Origin: Treponema sp. UBA6852
GTDB taxonomy: Bacteria > Spirochaetota > Spirochaetia > Treponematales > Treponemataceae
Assembly: GCA_002449305.1 (NCBI GenBank)
Contig: DKDI01000048.1
Span: 121,075 to 172,318, forward strand
Length of the DNA stretch: 51,244 nucleotides
Reading direction: 5' to 3'
Of the stretch, positions 42,573 through 51,197 are shown piece by piece. The first letter of the stretch is position 1. Every line of letters begins with the position of its first letter. The notes beneath the pieces were generated by a model. That model was not told where the DNA came from, searched no databases, and saw only the letters and a list, made by a program, of their open reading frames with translations. A program made the translations under genes and the position numbers.

Positions 42573-44669
42573 ATGACAAAAAATCTAAACACACAAACTG
42601 GAAAATACCGCTCAGTAATTTCTGTAGACAAAGAAAAATGCGTAAACTGCCAAAGGTGCATTGCAGTGTGCCCTGTAAAAATGTGCAACAACGGAGCTGG
42701 AGACCACGTTGCTTTTGACGAAAATCTTTGCATAGGATGCGGCTCTTGCATTGAAGCCTGCACTCACGAAGCAAGAAAAGGAATTGATGACGCAGAACTT
42801 TTCTTTGACTCTCTTAAAAAAGGTGAAAAAATTGTAGCAATCGTAGCACCGGCTGCAATAGTTAGTTTCCGCGGAAAAGACCTTGAACTGAACGGATTTT
42901 TAAAGTCGATTGGTGTGGAAGCTGTTTTTGATGTAAGTTTTGGCGCGGAGCTTACAACAAAATCCTATGTTGAATATATTAAAAATAAAAATCCAGACTG
43001 TATAATTTCGCAGCCTTGCCCTGCCCTTGTTTCGTTCATTGAAACCTACCGTCCAGAACTTATAAAATATCTTGCGCCAGCCGACAGTCCGATGCTTCAC
43101 TGCGCAAAAATGATAAAAGAATTTTATACAAAATACAGCGGATATAAAATTGCGGCAATTTCGCCATGCTATGCAAAGCGACGTGAATTCGATGAAACTG
43201 GAATCTGCGACTACAATGTAACGATGCGCTCAATCCAAAAATATATGGAAGAAAAAAATCTTAAGCTCGACTCATTTCCAAAAGTAGAATACGAAAATCC
43301 TGCAGCAGAACGTGGAGTTCTTTATTCAACTCCGGGCGGACTTATGAGAACAGCAGAACGCTTTGTTCCAGGCATTTCAGAAAAGACACGCAAAATCGAA
43401 GGCAACCCAAAAGTTTTTCATTACCTTGCAAAGTTTTCAGAAACGAATAAAAACAAAAAACCGTGCTTCACTTTAGTTGACTGTCTTAACTGCGAAAACG
43501 GATGCAACGAAGGAGCCGGAACTACAAACAAGGGAATGCACCTTGATGAAATGGAAGCATTTGTAGAAAACAGAATGCAAGAGCGCCGCTCATACTGGGA
43601 GAAAAAAGGGCACTCCAAGAAATCAGCTCTAAAAAAACTTAACAAGGCAATCGATGAGTTTTGGCGACCAGGACTTTACGACAGAACTTACGTTGACAGA
43701 AGCGCGTATTTCCGCCAGAAAATCAAAGAGCCTTCACAGGAAGAAATTCAGAAAATATATAAAGATATGCAGAAAAAAACAAAGGCGGATATTTTAAACT
43801 GCGGTGCCTGCGGATATGAAGACTGCGAGCAGATGGCAGTTGCAATTTACAATGGACTGAACCGCCCGGAAAACTGCACTCATTACACAAACATTCTAAA
43901 AGACATTATGAACACCCAGCATCAGGAAGAAGTAAAGCAGTCTGTGCGCAAAGTTGTTGAAGCTGGAGCTGAAAAACTTACAGAAAACGGACGAGATGTC
44001 CAGACTTTAACAGACGCCGCGCGCAATATGACAGAAAGCGTTTCAACTTCATCTTCTGCTGTTGAAGAAATGATTGCAAACATCAAATCCATAAATTCCA
44101 TTCTTGAACACAATGCAGAATCCGTTGGTCTTCTTGACGGAGCAACAAGAAAAGGAATGGCTGGAATTGAAAACGTAGCAGAGCTTGTTTCTAAGATTGA
44201 AGAGAACTCAAACGGGCTTAGCGAAATGAGCAGTGTTATTCAAAAAATCGCAAGCCAGACAAACCTTCTTGCCATGAACGCCGCAATCGAAGCCGCTCAC
44301 GCAGGAGATTCTGGACGCGGATTTGCAGTTGTAGCAGACGAAATTAGAAAGCTAGCTGAAAATTCTGGCTCGGAAGCACGCAAGATTTCAGATGTGCTAA
44401 AAAATGTAAAGCAGCTAATTGATGCAACGTTCAAGGACACAGGAGATGTTCAAAAGGAATTTTCAGAAGTTGTGCAGCTTTCTGGAACTGTAGTTGAGCA
44501 GGAACAGACTGTGCGCCGTGCAATTTCAGAACAGAACGAAGGTGGAAAACAACTTTTGCAGGCGGTTGGAGCAATGCGCGAACTTACTCAAACAGTAAAA
44601 GAACGCACAGAAAAACTTCTTACTGATACAAATGCAATAAAAGAAAGCATTCTTGAACTAGGAAAATAA
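42573..44669 (+). CDS. Sensory [FeFe]-hydrogenase-like protein fused to MCP signalling domain
   Basis: 698 residues without a transmembrane helix. Domains: two [4Fe-4S] ferredoxin motifs (Cys23/26/29/33 and Cys53/56/59/63); a hydrogenase-like core with the four expected H-cluster cysteines, Cys149 (SQPCPA), Cys199 (ISPCYAKRRE) and Cys307/Cys311 (NCENGC); a further four-Cys Fe-S module near 409-440 (NCGACGYEDC...NC); and an MCP hairpin near 565-605 (ASQTNLLAMNAAIEAAHAG). The residue before Cys149 is Pro where catalytic enzymes have the proton-transfer Cys, as in sensory types. A role as hydrogen or redox chemoreceptor is inferred. Confidence 0.85.
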   Translation: MTKNLNTQTGKYRSVISVDKEKCVNCQRCIAVCPVKMCNNGAGDHVAFDENLCIGCGSCIEACTHEARKGIDDAELFFDSLKKGEKIVAIVAPAAIVSFRGKDLELNGFLKSIGVEAVFDVSFGAELTTKSYVEYIKNKNPDCIISQPCPALVSFIETYRPELIKYLAPADSPMLHCAKMIKEFYTKYSGYKIAAISPCYAKRREFDETGICDYNVTMRSIQKYMEEKNLKLDSFPKVEYENPAAERGVLYSTPGGLMRTAERFVPGISEKTRKIEGNPKVFHYLAKFSETNKNKKPCFTLVDCLNCENGCNEGAGTTNKGMHLDEMEAFVENRMQERRSYWEKKGHSKKSALKKLNKAIDEFWRPGLYDRTYVDRSAYFRQKIKEPSQEEIQKIYKDMQKKTKADILNCGACGYEDCEQMAVAIYNGLNRPENCTHYTNILKDIMNTQHQEEVKQSVRKVVEAGAEKLTENGRDVQTLTDAARNMTESVSTSSSAVEEMIANIKSINSILEHNAESVGLLDGATRKGMAGIENVAELVSKIEENSNGLSEMSSVIQKIASQTNLLAMNAAIEAAHAGDSGRGFAVVADEIRKLAENSGSEARKISDVLKNVKQLIDATFKDTGDVQKEFSEVVQLSGTVVEQEQTVRRAISEQNEGGKQLLQAVGAMRELTQTVKERTEKLLTDTNAIKESILELGK

Positions 44670-44680
44670 AACTTACTAAA

Positions 44681-44730
44681 CCGAATGCCGAATTTTGTAT
44701 TTTACTGCCAGCATCGGGCTTGCCCCCTGC
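44681..44730 (+). repeat. Diverged copy of the terminal interspersed repeat
   Basis: It starts GAATGCCGAATTTTG, 13 of 15 bases like the start of the end copy (GAATGTCGAGTTTTG), and continues to CATCGGGCTTGCCCC, the type of palindrome seen in such repeats. The rest has drifted. It may also serve as terminator of the hydrogenase-MCP gene. Confidence 0.35.
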
Positions 44731-44782
44731 GATGTTTCTGAAAGAAAATCGATTGATAATCTGTTAAAAATTTGAAAGTAAG

Positions 44783-45703
44783 TTACTGAGCTTTCTTATT
44801 CTGCAGCCTGCTGTAAAGAATAACTTCTGGGCGATATTCAAAATGCATATTGTCCCAGATTGCCCACTTGCCGCCCCACAAAAATCCATTGTTTTCAAAA
44901 ATTTCAATTACTTTTTGCGCAGGCATCCACCTTCTTTCAAGCGGAAGCTTCATCCAGTTGTCTCCGTCAATATCTCGTCTCCATGCCCAGTATACATTTT
45001 TCTGCTTCCAGCCTCTTGGAAGCAAGTCAAGCGCAAGTCCAAGACTATGAAAAGAACGATTGCCAGAATCGCTTATATTCCGCCAAGAATAACTGTCCGC
45101 GCTTAAAAGTGTATCTAAAAAATTTTTTACTTCCGCATCAGACTTTGAAGCTTCAAGAATTTCTTTTTCGACTTTTGCAAGAGGCTCTCTAAGTCGCTCA
45201 TGCGCATTTGTTTTTTTTCCAAGGAACGATATTTTTTTTATATGCTGCTCAAGGGAAACTCTTGTCTTGCAGTCATATACAAAGTCGTAAAAAAATGGAG
45301 GCGTTCCCTTGCCGCTTGTTCTGTTTTCTGGAGAACTAAACTGCCTTATTCTTTCAATATCCTCGTCCGTAAAATCCGCAGGATTGCGCAGAACAAAATC
45401 GTATTTATATAGAAAAGAATTGTATAGATTTTTATTTTCAAATTCGGACTCTGGCAAAAACATTCCGTCCGCCCATAAAAATTCCGCAGTCCTCTCGCCA
45501 TGCGAAAGTGAAATTTTCCAGTCTCCGGCAAACGCATTGTATTCGCTTTTAAACTGAATATCAGGATAAGCCTTTTTAAATAATGAAAGCAACTCTGGTT
45601 CTTCCGGTTTTGACTTGAATGCAGAAAATGAAAATCCGAAGCAAGGAAAAAACAAAATCGCAAATAAAAAACAGTGGATAAAACAACTAGAAGAAAATTT
45701 CAT
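44783..45703 (-). CDS. M15-family D-alanyl-D-alanine carboxypeptidase-like protein
   Basis: A 306-residue protein with a signal-like N terminus (FLFAILFFPCFGFSFSAF). The M15 zinc-peptidase signature is at the end: SFHSLGLALDL near residue 220 and WDNMHFEYRPE near 285. It would trim peptidoglycan peptides in the periplasm. Length is larger than small M15 enzymes owing to an N-terminal domain of about 150 residues that I do not recognise. Confidence 0.83.
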   Translation of the reverse strand: MKFSSSCFIHCFLFAILFFPCFGFSFSAFKSKPEEPELLSLFKKAYPDIQFKSEYNAFAGDWKISLSHGERTAEFLWADGMFLPESEFENKNLYNSFLYKYDFVLRNPADFTDEDIERIRQFSSPENRTSGKGTPPFFYDFVYDCKTRVSLEQHIKKISFLGKKTNAHERLREPLAKVEKEILEASKSDAEVKNFLDTLLSADSYSWRNISDSGNRSFHSLGLALDLLPRGWKQKNVYWAWRRDIDGDNWMKLPLERRWMPAQKVIEIFENNGFLWGGKWAIWDNMHFEYRPEVILYSRLQNKKAQ

Positions 45704-45774
45704 TTTTTAAATATAGCATTGAAAATACCAGCAATGTCAACTAAAAAATATGCGGGACGCAAATTAAAACAATT

Positions 45775-46104
45775 TTAATCTACAAGCATTTCTTTTAAAG
45801 TTTTTTTTACTTCTAAAACTTCTTTTTTTGATATTTTTCCAAGCCTTTTTACAAGACGGATATTATCTACAGTTCTTATTTGATCCAAAACAATCCAGCC
45901 ATTTTTTCCTTCAAATCTTACAGGAATTCTTGTCGGATATGAATGAGACTTTGTTGTCATAGGAGCAATAATTATAGTGCTGATATTATTATTTATTTCA
46001 TCTGGGGAAATTACAAGGCAAGGACGCGTCTTTTTTATTTCATGTCCCATAGTTGGATCTAAGTTTACAAGATAAACATCGTATTGATTTATTACCATTC
46101 CCAT
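45775..46104 (-). CDS. mazF: MazF/PemK-family toxin
   Basis: A 109-residue MazF-type mRNA interferase: YDVYLVNLDPTMGHEIKKTRP, CLVISPDEINNN, IIIAPMTTKSHSYPTRIPV and WIVLDQIRTVD. The ATG at 46104 follows GGAG by several bases and overlaps the antitoxin stop by 13 bases. Antitoxin first, toxin second is the usual order. Confidence 0.92.
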   Translation of the reverse strand: MGMVINQYDVYLVNLDPTMGHEIKKTRPCLVISPDEINNNISTIIIAPMTTKSHSYPTRIPVRFEGKNGWIVLDQIRTVDNIRLVKRLGKISKKEVLEVKKTLKEMLVD

Positions 46105-46334
46105 TCAAACTCCTCTGAAGAAGGAATGTCCTCCATTATATCTTCTTTATTTTGGTGCATTTTGCAAAACGCTTCAGTCCAGCCTTCACGAGGATTTTCT
46201 TTTATGGGAGTAAGCAGGATGCCTTTTTCTGTTACTTCCATATTCATTTTGTCTTTCACTAAAAATTTATCTAATATCATTTTAGGAAATCTTATTCCAC
46301 GAGAATTTCCAATTGGAACTACAGAAACTACCAT
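46092..46334 (-). CDS. mazE: MazE-type antitoxin
   Basis: An 80-residue AbrB/MazE-fold protein: VVPIGNSRGIRFPKMILDKF DNA-binding strand, then an acidic C terminus (SSEEFEWEW) that would bind the toxin. The ATG at 46334 follows GGAGG by five bases. An upstream start would add 36 residues unrelated to the family. Confidence 0.88.
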   Translation of the reverse strand: MVVSVVPIGNSRGIRFPKMILDKFLVKDKMNMEVTEKGILLTPIKENPREGWTEAFCKMHQNKEDIMEDIPSSEEFEWEW

Positions 46335-46395
46335 AAAAACCTCCTTGTAAAACCTAATGTAATTATAAAGTAATAACTGTTGAAATGTCAATTTT

Positions 46396-47085
46396 CTACC
46401 ATACGAACAAGTCGGCGCAATTGCGTTCTCCTCCGGAAACATCGATTGCCTGTCCTGTGCAGAATTTATTTACCGCAGTCATAAAGTAAATCCAGTCAGC
46501 GGCTTCTTCCGCGGTCGCCCAGCGTTTTAGCGGAGTTACGTCCATGATTTTTTTCCAAAGCGATTTATCCTGAACAACAGGCTCGTTCAGTTCCGTAAGA
46601 ATTCCTCCGAAGCACAAGGCATTGCAAGTCGCCCGATATTTATTGGCAAGCCGAATCGAACAGTTTTTCATGTAGCCCACAACGCCAGCCTTTGACGCAG
46701 CATAAGAAGCAAACTCATTTCCTGTAAGAGCTGAAGCAGAAGCGTTGAACAAAACTGATTTTATTTTTTTCTGAAACGCATATTTTTCTGTAACAGCCAT
46801 TGTTCCAATAAGGTTCACTTTTATGTCATCAAGACTGAAGTTGCTGGCAGTTTGCATTCCTGCATTGTTCACAAGAATTTCAACATCTTTTATTTCCGGA
46901 AGAGAATTTTCTTGTGAAATATCGCAGACAAAATGTTTATAACATTTCACATTCTTTACAGAAGAATCACCGCTTATAGAATCAGGGCGCACATCAAGTC
47001 CTATGACTTCATTTTTTTCAGAAAGAAATTTTAAAGCGCATGCTCTGCCGATTCCCCTGCTTGTTCCTGTAATTAAAACTTTCAT
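46396..47085 (-). CDS. SDR-family oxidoreductase
   Basis: A 229-residue short-chain dehydrogenase: NAD(P) loop TGTSRGIG near residue 6, NNAG near 74, and the catalytic Ser/Tyr/Lys set in NASASALTG and YAASK near 116-134. The substrate is unknown. Start at the ATG at 47085, overlapping the upstream transporter stop (ATGA). Confidence 0.88.
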   Translation of the reverse strand: MKVLITGTSRGIGRACALKFLSEKNEVIGLDVRPDSISGDSSVKNVKCYKHFVCDISQENSLPEIKDVEILVNNAGMQTASNFSLDDIKVNLIGTMAVTEKYAFQKKIKSVLFNASASALTGNEFASYAASKAGVVGYMKNCSIRLANKYRATCNALCFGGILTELNEPVVQDKSLWKKIMDVTPLKRWATAEEAADWIYFMTAVNKFCTGQAIDVSGGERNCADLFVW

Positions 47086-47828
47086 TTTGCGCAAGCCTTT
47101 TTGTATTCAATATATTCTTGCCCGACTTTTTCTTTTTCCCACTGGCGGACAATTTTATATCCCAAACCGGAAAAAAAAATTTCGCCCAAAAGTTCAAAGC
47201 CAGCCCCAATCGCCGAGCATACAAAAACCTGAATCCAAGTCCAGCCAAAGAAAACTTTTGAAACAATTGTGGCAAAAATAAAATTGTCCACAAGCTGCGC
47301 TATTGCAGTTGAAATATAAGAACGAAATGCAAATGAAAAAAATCCGTCCGACTTAAACAAACTTCCGATTGCACAGTTGAGCAGAGCATTTACAACAGAT
47401 GATGAAACGAATGCGGTAGACGAGCCTAACACAACATACCAAGAACCTGCAAAAGTCGCATTGAGCGCATCATTTACAAGAAGATTTTCACAAGCGTAAT
47501 ATTCGCCCCACTTTCCCGGAGTTCTTGCAAGCAGCGCAAATGAAACGCAGATAAAAAGATTCGCGGCAAGAGCAACAAGTGAAATTTTTATCGCTGCCTT
47601 TGCTCCCCACCTTTTGCAGATTACATCCATGCACAAAAACATAATCCAGCTGAATGCAAATCCGCAGTCAAGCGCAACATATTTAAAGCTAACAAGTTCT
47701 TTGTTTGCCATAAGGTTTGCACAGACAACAGACAAAATAAAAATTGAAACTGTAAGTGAAGGAATGTTTCTCAAAAGAATTTTAAAGTCGCTAACTTCGC
47801 GGGAAACAAAAGAAAAGAATTTTTTCAT
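47082..47828 (-). CDS. Queuosine-precursor transporter (VUT/YhhQ family)
   Basis: A 248-residue membrane protein with about six hydrophobic segments of the VUT family (YhhQ, PF02592): SVVCANLMANKELVSF, DVICKRWGAKAAIK, FVSSSVVNALLN and RSYISTAIAQLVDNFIFATI are typical. YhhQ imports preQ0/preQ1 for tRNA modification. No queuosine genes are in the window. The SDR gene overlaps its stop by three bases. Confidence 0.85.
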   Translation of the reverse strand: MKKFFSFVSREVSDFKILLRNIPSLTVSIFILSVVCANLMANKELVSFKYVALDCGFAFSWIMFLCMDVICKRWGAKAAIKISLVALAANLFICVSFALLARTPGKWGEYYACENLLVNDALNATFAGSWYVVLGSSTAFVSSSVVNALLNCAIGSLFKSDGFFSFAFRSYISTAIAQLVDNFIFATIVSKVFFGWTWIQVFVCSAIGAGFELLGEIFFSGLGYKIVRQWEKEKVGQEYIEYKKACAK

Positions 47829-47882
47829 AAAATATCAGCGGAAAGAAAACCGCCAGCCTCCATAAGAATTTTAATTTATAAA

Positions 47883-47916
47883 GCGCAGGAGAGTTATGAG
47901 GAATCATAAACTGCGC
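47883..47916 (-). promoter_or_regulatory. Hairpin upstream of the VUT transporter gene
   Basis: GCGCAG (47883-47888) with CTGCGC (47911-47916), enclosing TTATGA/TCATAA. It lies between the XRE gene end (47971) and the transporter start (47828). It is not followed by a T-run. It does not match a preQ1 riboswitch as far as I can see. Confidence 0.4.
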
Positions 47917-47970
47917 AACGCAAATGTAATATTTTTCCGCGGAAAATGCAAGGCGTGAAATAAAGGGATT

Positions 47971-48303
47971 TTATTCTTTATTGTTTTTGCGAAAATCTTC
48001 CAATGATTTATCTACAGCAATTTTTACATCTTCAATAATTTTATCTGAAATCAATTTATATAAATCAGCAGCCTGATTGGATTCTTCCTGGGCAGGAACA
48101 AATAAATTTTGAACATCTGTATCTAGTGCATCTGCAATTTTTGCAAGTGTTTCTTCACTGGGCCAACGGCGACAGCCTTCAATATTGTTTATCATTTGCG
48201 AAGAAAGACCTGTTGCTTCTGCCAAAGTTTCCTGTGTAAATTTTCCTTTTCTAAGGGCTTTAAGATTAGAAGCAAGTCTTTTTTGCAAAGTTAATCCTGT
48301 CAT
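47971..48303 (-). CDS. XRE-family transcriptional regulator
   Basis: A 110-residue protein: HTH TQETLAEATGLSSQMINNIEGCRRWPSEETLAKIADAL near residues 23-60, then a helical tail with charged residues (ISDKIIEDVKIAVDKSLEDFRKN). It is divergent from the O-acetylation pair and probably regulates it through the intergenic ACTTACTT motifs. Confidence 0.87.
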   Translation of the reverse strand: MTGLTLQKRLASNLKALRKGKFTQETLAEATGLSSQMINNIEGCRRWPSEETLAKIADALDTDVQNLFVPAQEESNQAADLYKLISDKIIEDVKIAVDKSLEDFRKNNKE

Positions 48304-48421
48304 AGTTTTATTTTAAGTAAGTATTTTCTATTTTTACACTTACTATCTGGAATATATATTTACACTTAAACTTACTTATTATAATATACATTTTAAATAA
48401 TACTTACTTTAGGTAAATAAA
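48304..48421. promoter_or_regulatory. Divergent regulatory region with ACTTACTT repeats
   Basis: AAGTAAGTA (48315-48323) and its exact complement TACTTACTT (48401-48409), AACTTACTT (48369-48377), CTTACT (48340-48345), and two copies of TTTACACTTA (48333-48342 and 48359-48368). TATAAT is at 48380-48385. These are likely operators for the adjacent XRE regulator. Confidence 0.6.
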
Positions 48422-49812
48422 ATGATTTTTTCTTCTATACCCTTTTTATTATTTTTCCTGCCGCTGACAATTGCAAGTTATTACTATGTTCCAAATTTAA
48501 GACTAAAAAATTTTGTATTGCTCATTGCAAGCTGTTTTTTTTATGCTTGGGGAGAACCAAAATATATTTTTCTAATTTTATTTTCAATTTTAATAAATTA
48601 TAGACTTGGACTAGAAGTTTCAAACATAAGCTTTTCAAATACATTAAGAAAACTATTTTTAGCCATAGCAATTTTTTTTAACTTAGGAATTCTTTTTGTT
48701 TTCAAATATTTTAATTTTGCAGCTAGAGTTTTTCATTTTGGCTCTTCATTAAATCTTGCAATGCCAATAGGTATTTCATTTTTTACTTTTCAAATTCTTT
48801 CTTACATGATTGATGTTTACAACTCTCCAAGCCTTGTGCAAAAAAATATTTTTAACCTTGCATTGTACATTATGTTTTTTCCACAAATGATTGCAGGTCC
48901 TATTGTTCGCTATCACGATATTAACTTTCAAATAGAAAATTTAATTTAAATCAATTTTACTGCGGAATCCAGCGTTTTATATTAGGACTTGCTAAAAAAG
49001 TTTTAATTGCAAACTACCTTGCAAAAGGATGCGATAATATTTTTCGCTTGCAGTTCAATGAATATGGAACTGCTGCCGCTTGGATTGCTATAGTTTCATA
49101 CTCACTGCAAATATATTACGATTTTTCTGGATATTCAGACATGGCAATTGGGCTTGGAAAAATGTTTGGCTTTGATTTTTTAGAAAACTTCAATTTCCCA
49201 TACATGGCAAATTCAATAAAAGATTTTTGGAGAAGATGGCATATTTCTCTTTCATCCTGGTTCAAGGACTATGTATATATTCCGCTTGGAGGAAACAGAC
49301 GCGGAACATTAAGAACAATACTCAACAAGTACATTGTTTTCTTTTTAACAGGTCTTTGGCATGGAGCAAGCTTCAACTTTATTGTATGGGGACTTGGCCA
49401 TGGAACTTTAATGATGGCTGAAACTTTTTTCAACAAACTTAGAATAAAGGAAAATATTTTTATAAAAATCTTAAAACATATATACGCGCTCCTTTCAATT
49501 TTGTTTCTATGGACATTTTTTAGAATGGGGACAAAAGAATCTATAAAATTTATTCTAAAACTTCTTGGAATAAATTATACAAAATACTACAAGGACTATA
49601 CTCCAGTTTTTAATAACATACTGCTTCCAATAATACTTGACAAGTTTTTCTTTGCAATTCTATTCATTGCAATTATCTTTTCCTTTAAATGGTGGAAGCA
49701 AATAAAACTGCCAGAAACAATTAAAAACATATTTTTGATTTTACTTTTACTTCTTAGCATAGCAAGTCTTGCCAACAATTCTTATAATCCGTTTATTTAT
49801 TTTAGGTTTTAA
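48422..49812 (+). pseudogene. MBOAT O-acyltransferase (AlgI-like), frameshifted
   Basis: A membrane-bound O-acyltransferase. The first part (FLPLTIASYYYVP, FFQ-like IGISFFTFQILSYMID, FPQMIAGPIVRYHDI) stops at 48949; the second part is in another frame, resuming near 48922 (GIQRFILGLAKKVLIAN, SYSLQIYYDFSGYSDMAIGLG, FWRRWHISLSSWFKDYVYIPLGG, FLTGLWHGASFNFIVWG) with the catalytic His in GLWHG. The family would read QIENRK across the break, as would occur if one of two ATAGAAA copies had been lost. Inactive unless the frame is restored. Confidence 0.8.
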
Positions 49813-49814
49813 AA

Positions 49815-50870
49815 ATGAAAAAAAATCAAATAGCATTCATTATTATCTTTTTATCAGTTTTATTCTTGCCAATAATTACCTTCAATTACAAAGGAACTGT
49901 TTCAGAAAAAGAAAACAGAAATCTTCAAAGCCGTCCAAAAAATTTTAAAGAAGCAAATAATTATATTTCAGATAGATTCGGTTTTAGAAATGAGTTCTTA
50001 AAAATATACTCATACTTTCCTCAAGAAAAAATAAGCGGAAACGTTATATACGGTAAACAAGGCTGGCTTTTTTATACTGCCGATGGAAATCTTTCAGATT
50101 TTTGCAAAAGGAATATTTCACTGGAAAGAGCTAAAAAATTCGCATTAAACCTAAAAAGCATGTCAGACTGGTGCAAAGAAAACGGAATAATTTTTGTAGC
50201 TGTTGTCGCGCCAAACAAACATTCTGTTTACGAAGAATTTTATATTTTGAATCGTCCAAAAGGAAAAACTTTTATGGATTACTGCGCACAAGAAACAGAA
50301 AAACTTGACATAAATTTTATATGGGAAAGAGATCTTATTATTTCGGCAAAAAAAGACTATGAGTTTCCGCTTTATTACAAAACTGACACTCACTGGAATT
50401 CTAGCGGCGCAAAATTATATTCAGAAATTTTAAATAAAACCATAGAAAATAATTTTCCGCAAATAACATTTCCGCATATAGAATATGAAACTCAAGTTCA
50501 ATTGAATGAAAACTCAAAGCACGATATTGCGAATATGTTAACAACTAATAAAAAATTTTCTGATTATGAAGTTTCAATAAAACCAAAAGAGAAAGACTTT
50601 TCATCATATTATGAATATCTAAAAAACGAAGGAAGAAATGGCGTTATTATAAAAGGAAAAAATGAAAAACTTCCAAAAGCATTAATATACAGAGATTCTT
50701 TTTTTAGCGCATTAGAGCCATTCACATCTCCAATGTTTTCAGAAGCAGAATACAAATGGGCTCGCCTTACAAAAGACGAGAAAGAGTACATATTAAAAAA
50801 CAAACCTGATATTTTAATTTTTGAATCAGTAGAACGTTACGCATTCAGCATTGCAGATATTGAGTTTTAA
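49815..50870 (+). CDS. AlgJ/AlgX-like SGNH-type protein
   Basis: A 351-residue protein with an N-terminal signal anchor (IIIFLSVLFLPIITF). The region VAVVAPNKHSVYEEF and the later TDTHWNSSGAKL and YRDSFFSAL fit the AlgJ/AlgX/DHHW family, with the Asp-His and Ser of SGNH-type esterases. It starts two bases after the MBOAT gene. The two would O-acetylate an exported polysaccharide. Confidence 0.8.
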   Translation: MKKNQIAFIIIFLSVLFLPIITFNYKGTVSEKENRNLQSRPKNFKEANNYISDRFGFRNEFLKIYSYFPQEKISGNVIYGKQGWLFYTADGNLSDFCKRNISLERAKKFALNLKSMSDWCKENGIIFVAVVAPNKHSVYEEFYILNRPKGKTFMDYCAQETEKLDINFIWERDLIISAKKDYEFPLYYKTDTHWNSSGAKLYSEILNKTIENNFPQITFPHIEYETQVQLNENSKHDIANMLTTNKKFSDYEVSIKPKEKDFSSYYEYLKNEGRNGVIIKGKNEKLPKALIYRDSFFSALEPFTSPMFSEAEYKWARLTKDEKEYILKNKPDILIFESVERYAFSIADIEF

Positions 50871-50900
50871 GAAAAACTTCTGTTTTTTTATAAAAATAAA

Positions 50901-50909
50901 TGATATAAT
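50901..50909 (+). promoter_or_regulatory. Extended -10 promoter, likely leaderless transcript
   Basis: TG-A-TATAAT (50901-50909) ends six bases before the ATG at 50916. There is no Shine-Dalgarno sequence. Confidence 0.5.
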
Positions 50910-50915
50910 TAATAC

Positions 50916-51188
50916 ATGAATTCTGAAGTTCTTACAATAGCGACAACTATTCTCAAAAATGCAGGCTGCACAGAAATATATTTGTTCGGTTCACAAGCTC
51001 GCAACATTGCAAATGAAAATTCAGATATTGATTTAGGAGTAAAAGGTTTACATCCTTCATTATTTTTTCGTGTTCATCTACAATTAGAAAATGAACTTGA
51101 TATGAAAGTTGATCTAGTTGATTTTGACTATCAAAAGTCATTTTTTAATCTTTTGCAGGGCATCGGAAAATTAAAAAAAATTGGATAA
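50916..51188 (+). CDS. MntA-like nucleotidyltransferase
   Basis: A 90-residue minimal nucleotidyltransferase: YLFGSQARNIANENSDIDLGV holds GSxAR and the two catalytic Asp residues, and KVDLVDFDY the third. MntA-type antitoxins AMPylate HEPN toxins. The usual HepT partner is not visible; the window ends 56 bases later, in the repeat. Confidence 0.85.
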   Translation: MNSEVLTIATTILKNAGCTEIYLFGSQARNIANENSDIDLGVKGLHPSLFFRVHLQLENELDMKVDLVDFDYQKSFFNLLQGIGKLKKIG

Positions 51189-51197
51189 AGAACTAAA

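Noticed and set aside
47829..47970. preQ1 riboswitch before the VUT transporter
   Set aside because: I could not find the conserved core of preQ1-I or the preQ1-II layout; only a simple hairpin is seen.
48922..48949. Programmed ribosomal frameshift in the MBOAT gene
   Set aside because: No clear slippery heptamer with a downstream structure; a 7-base deletion explains the break better.
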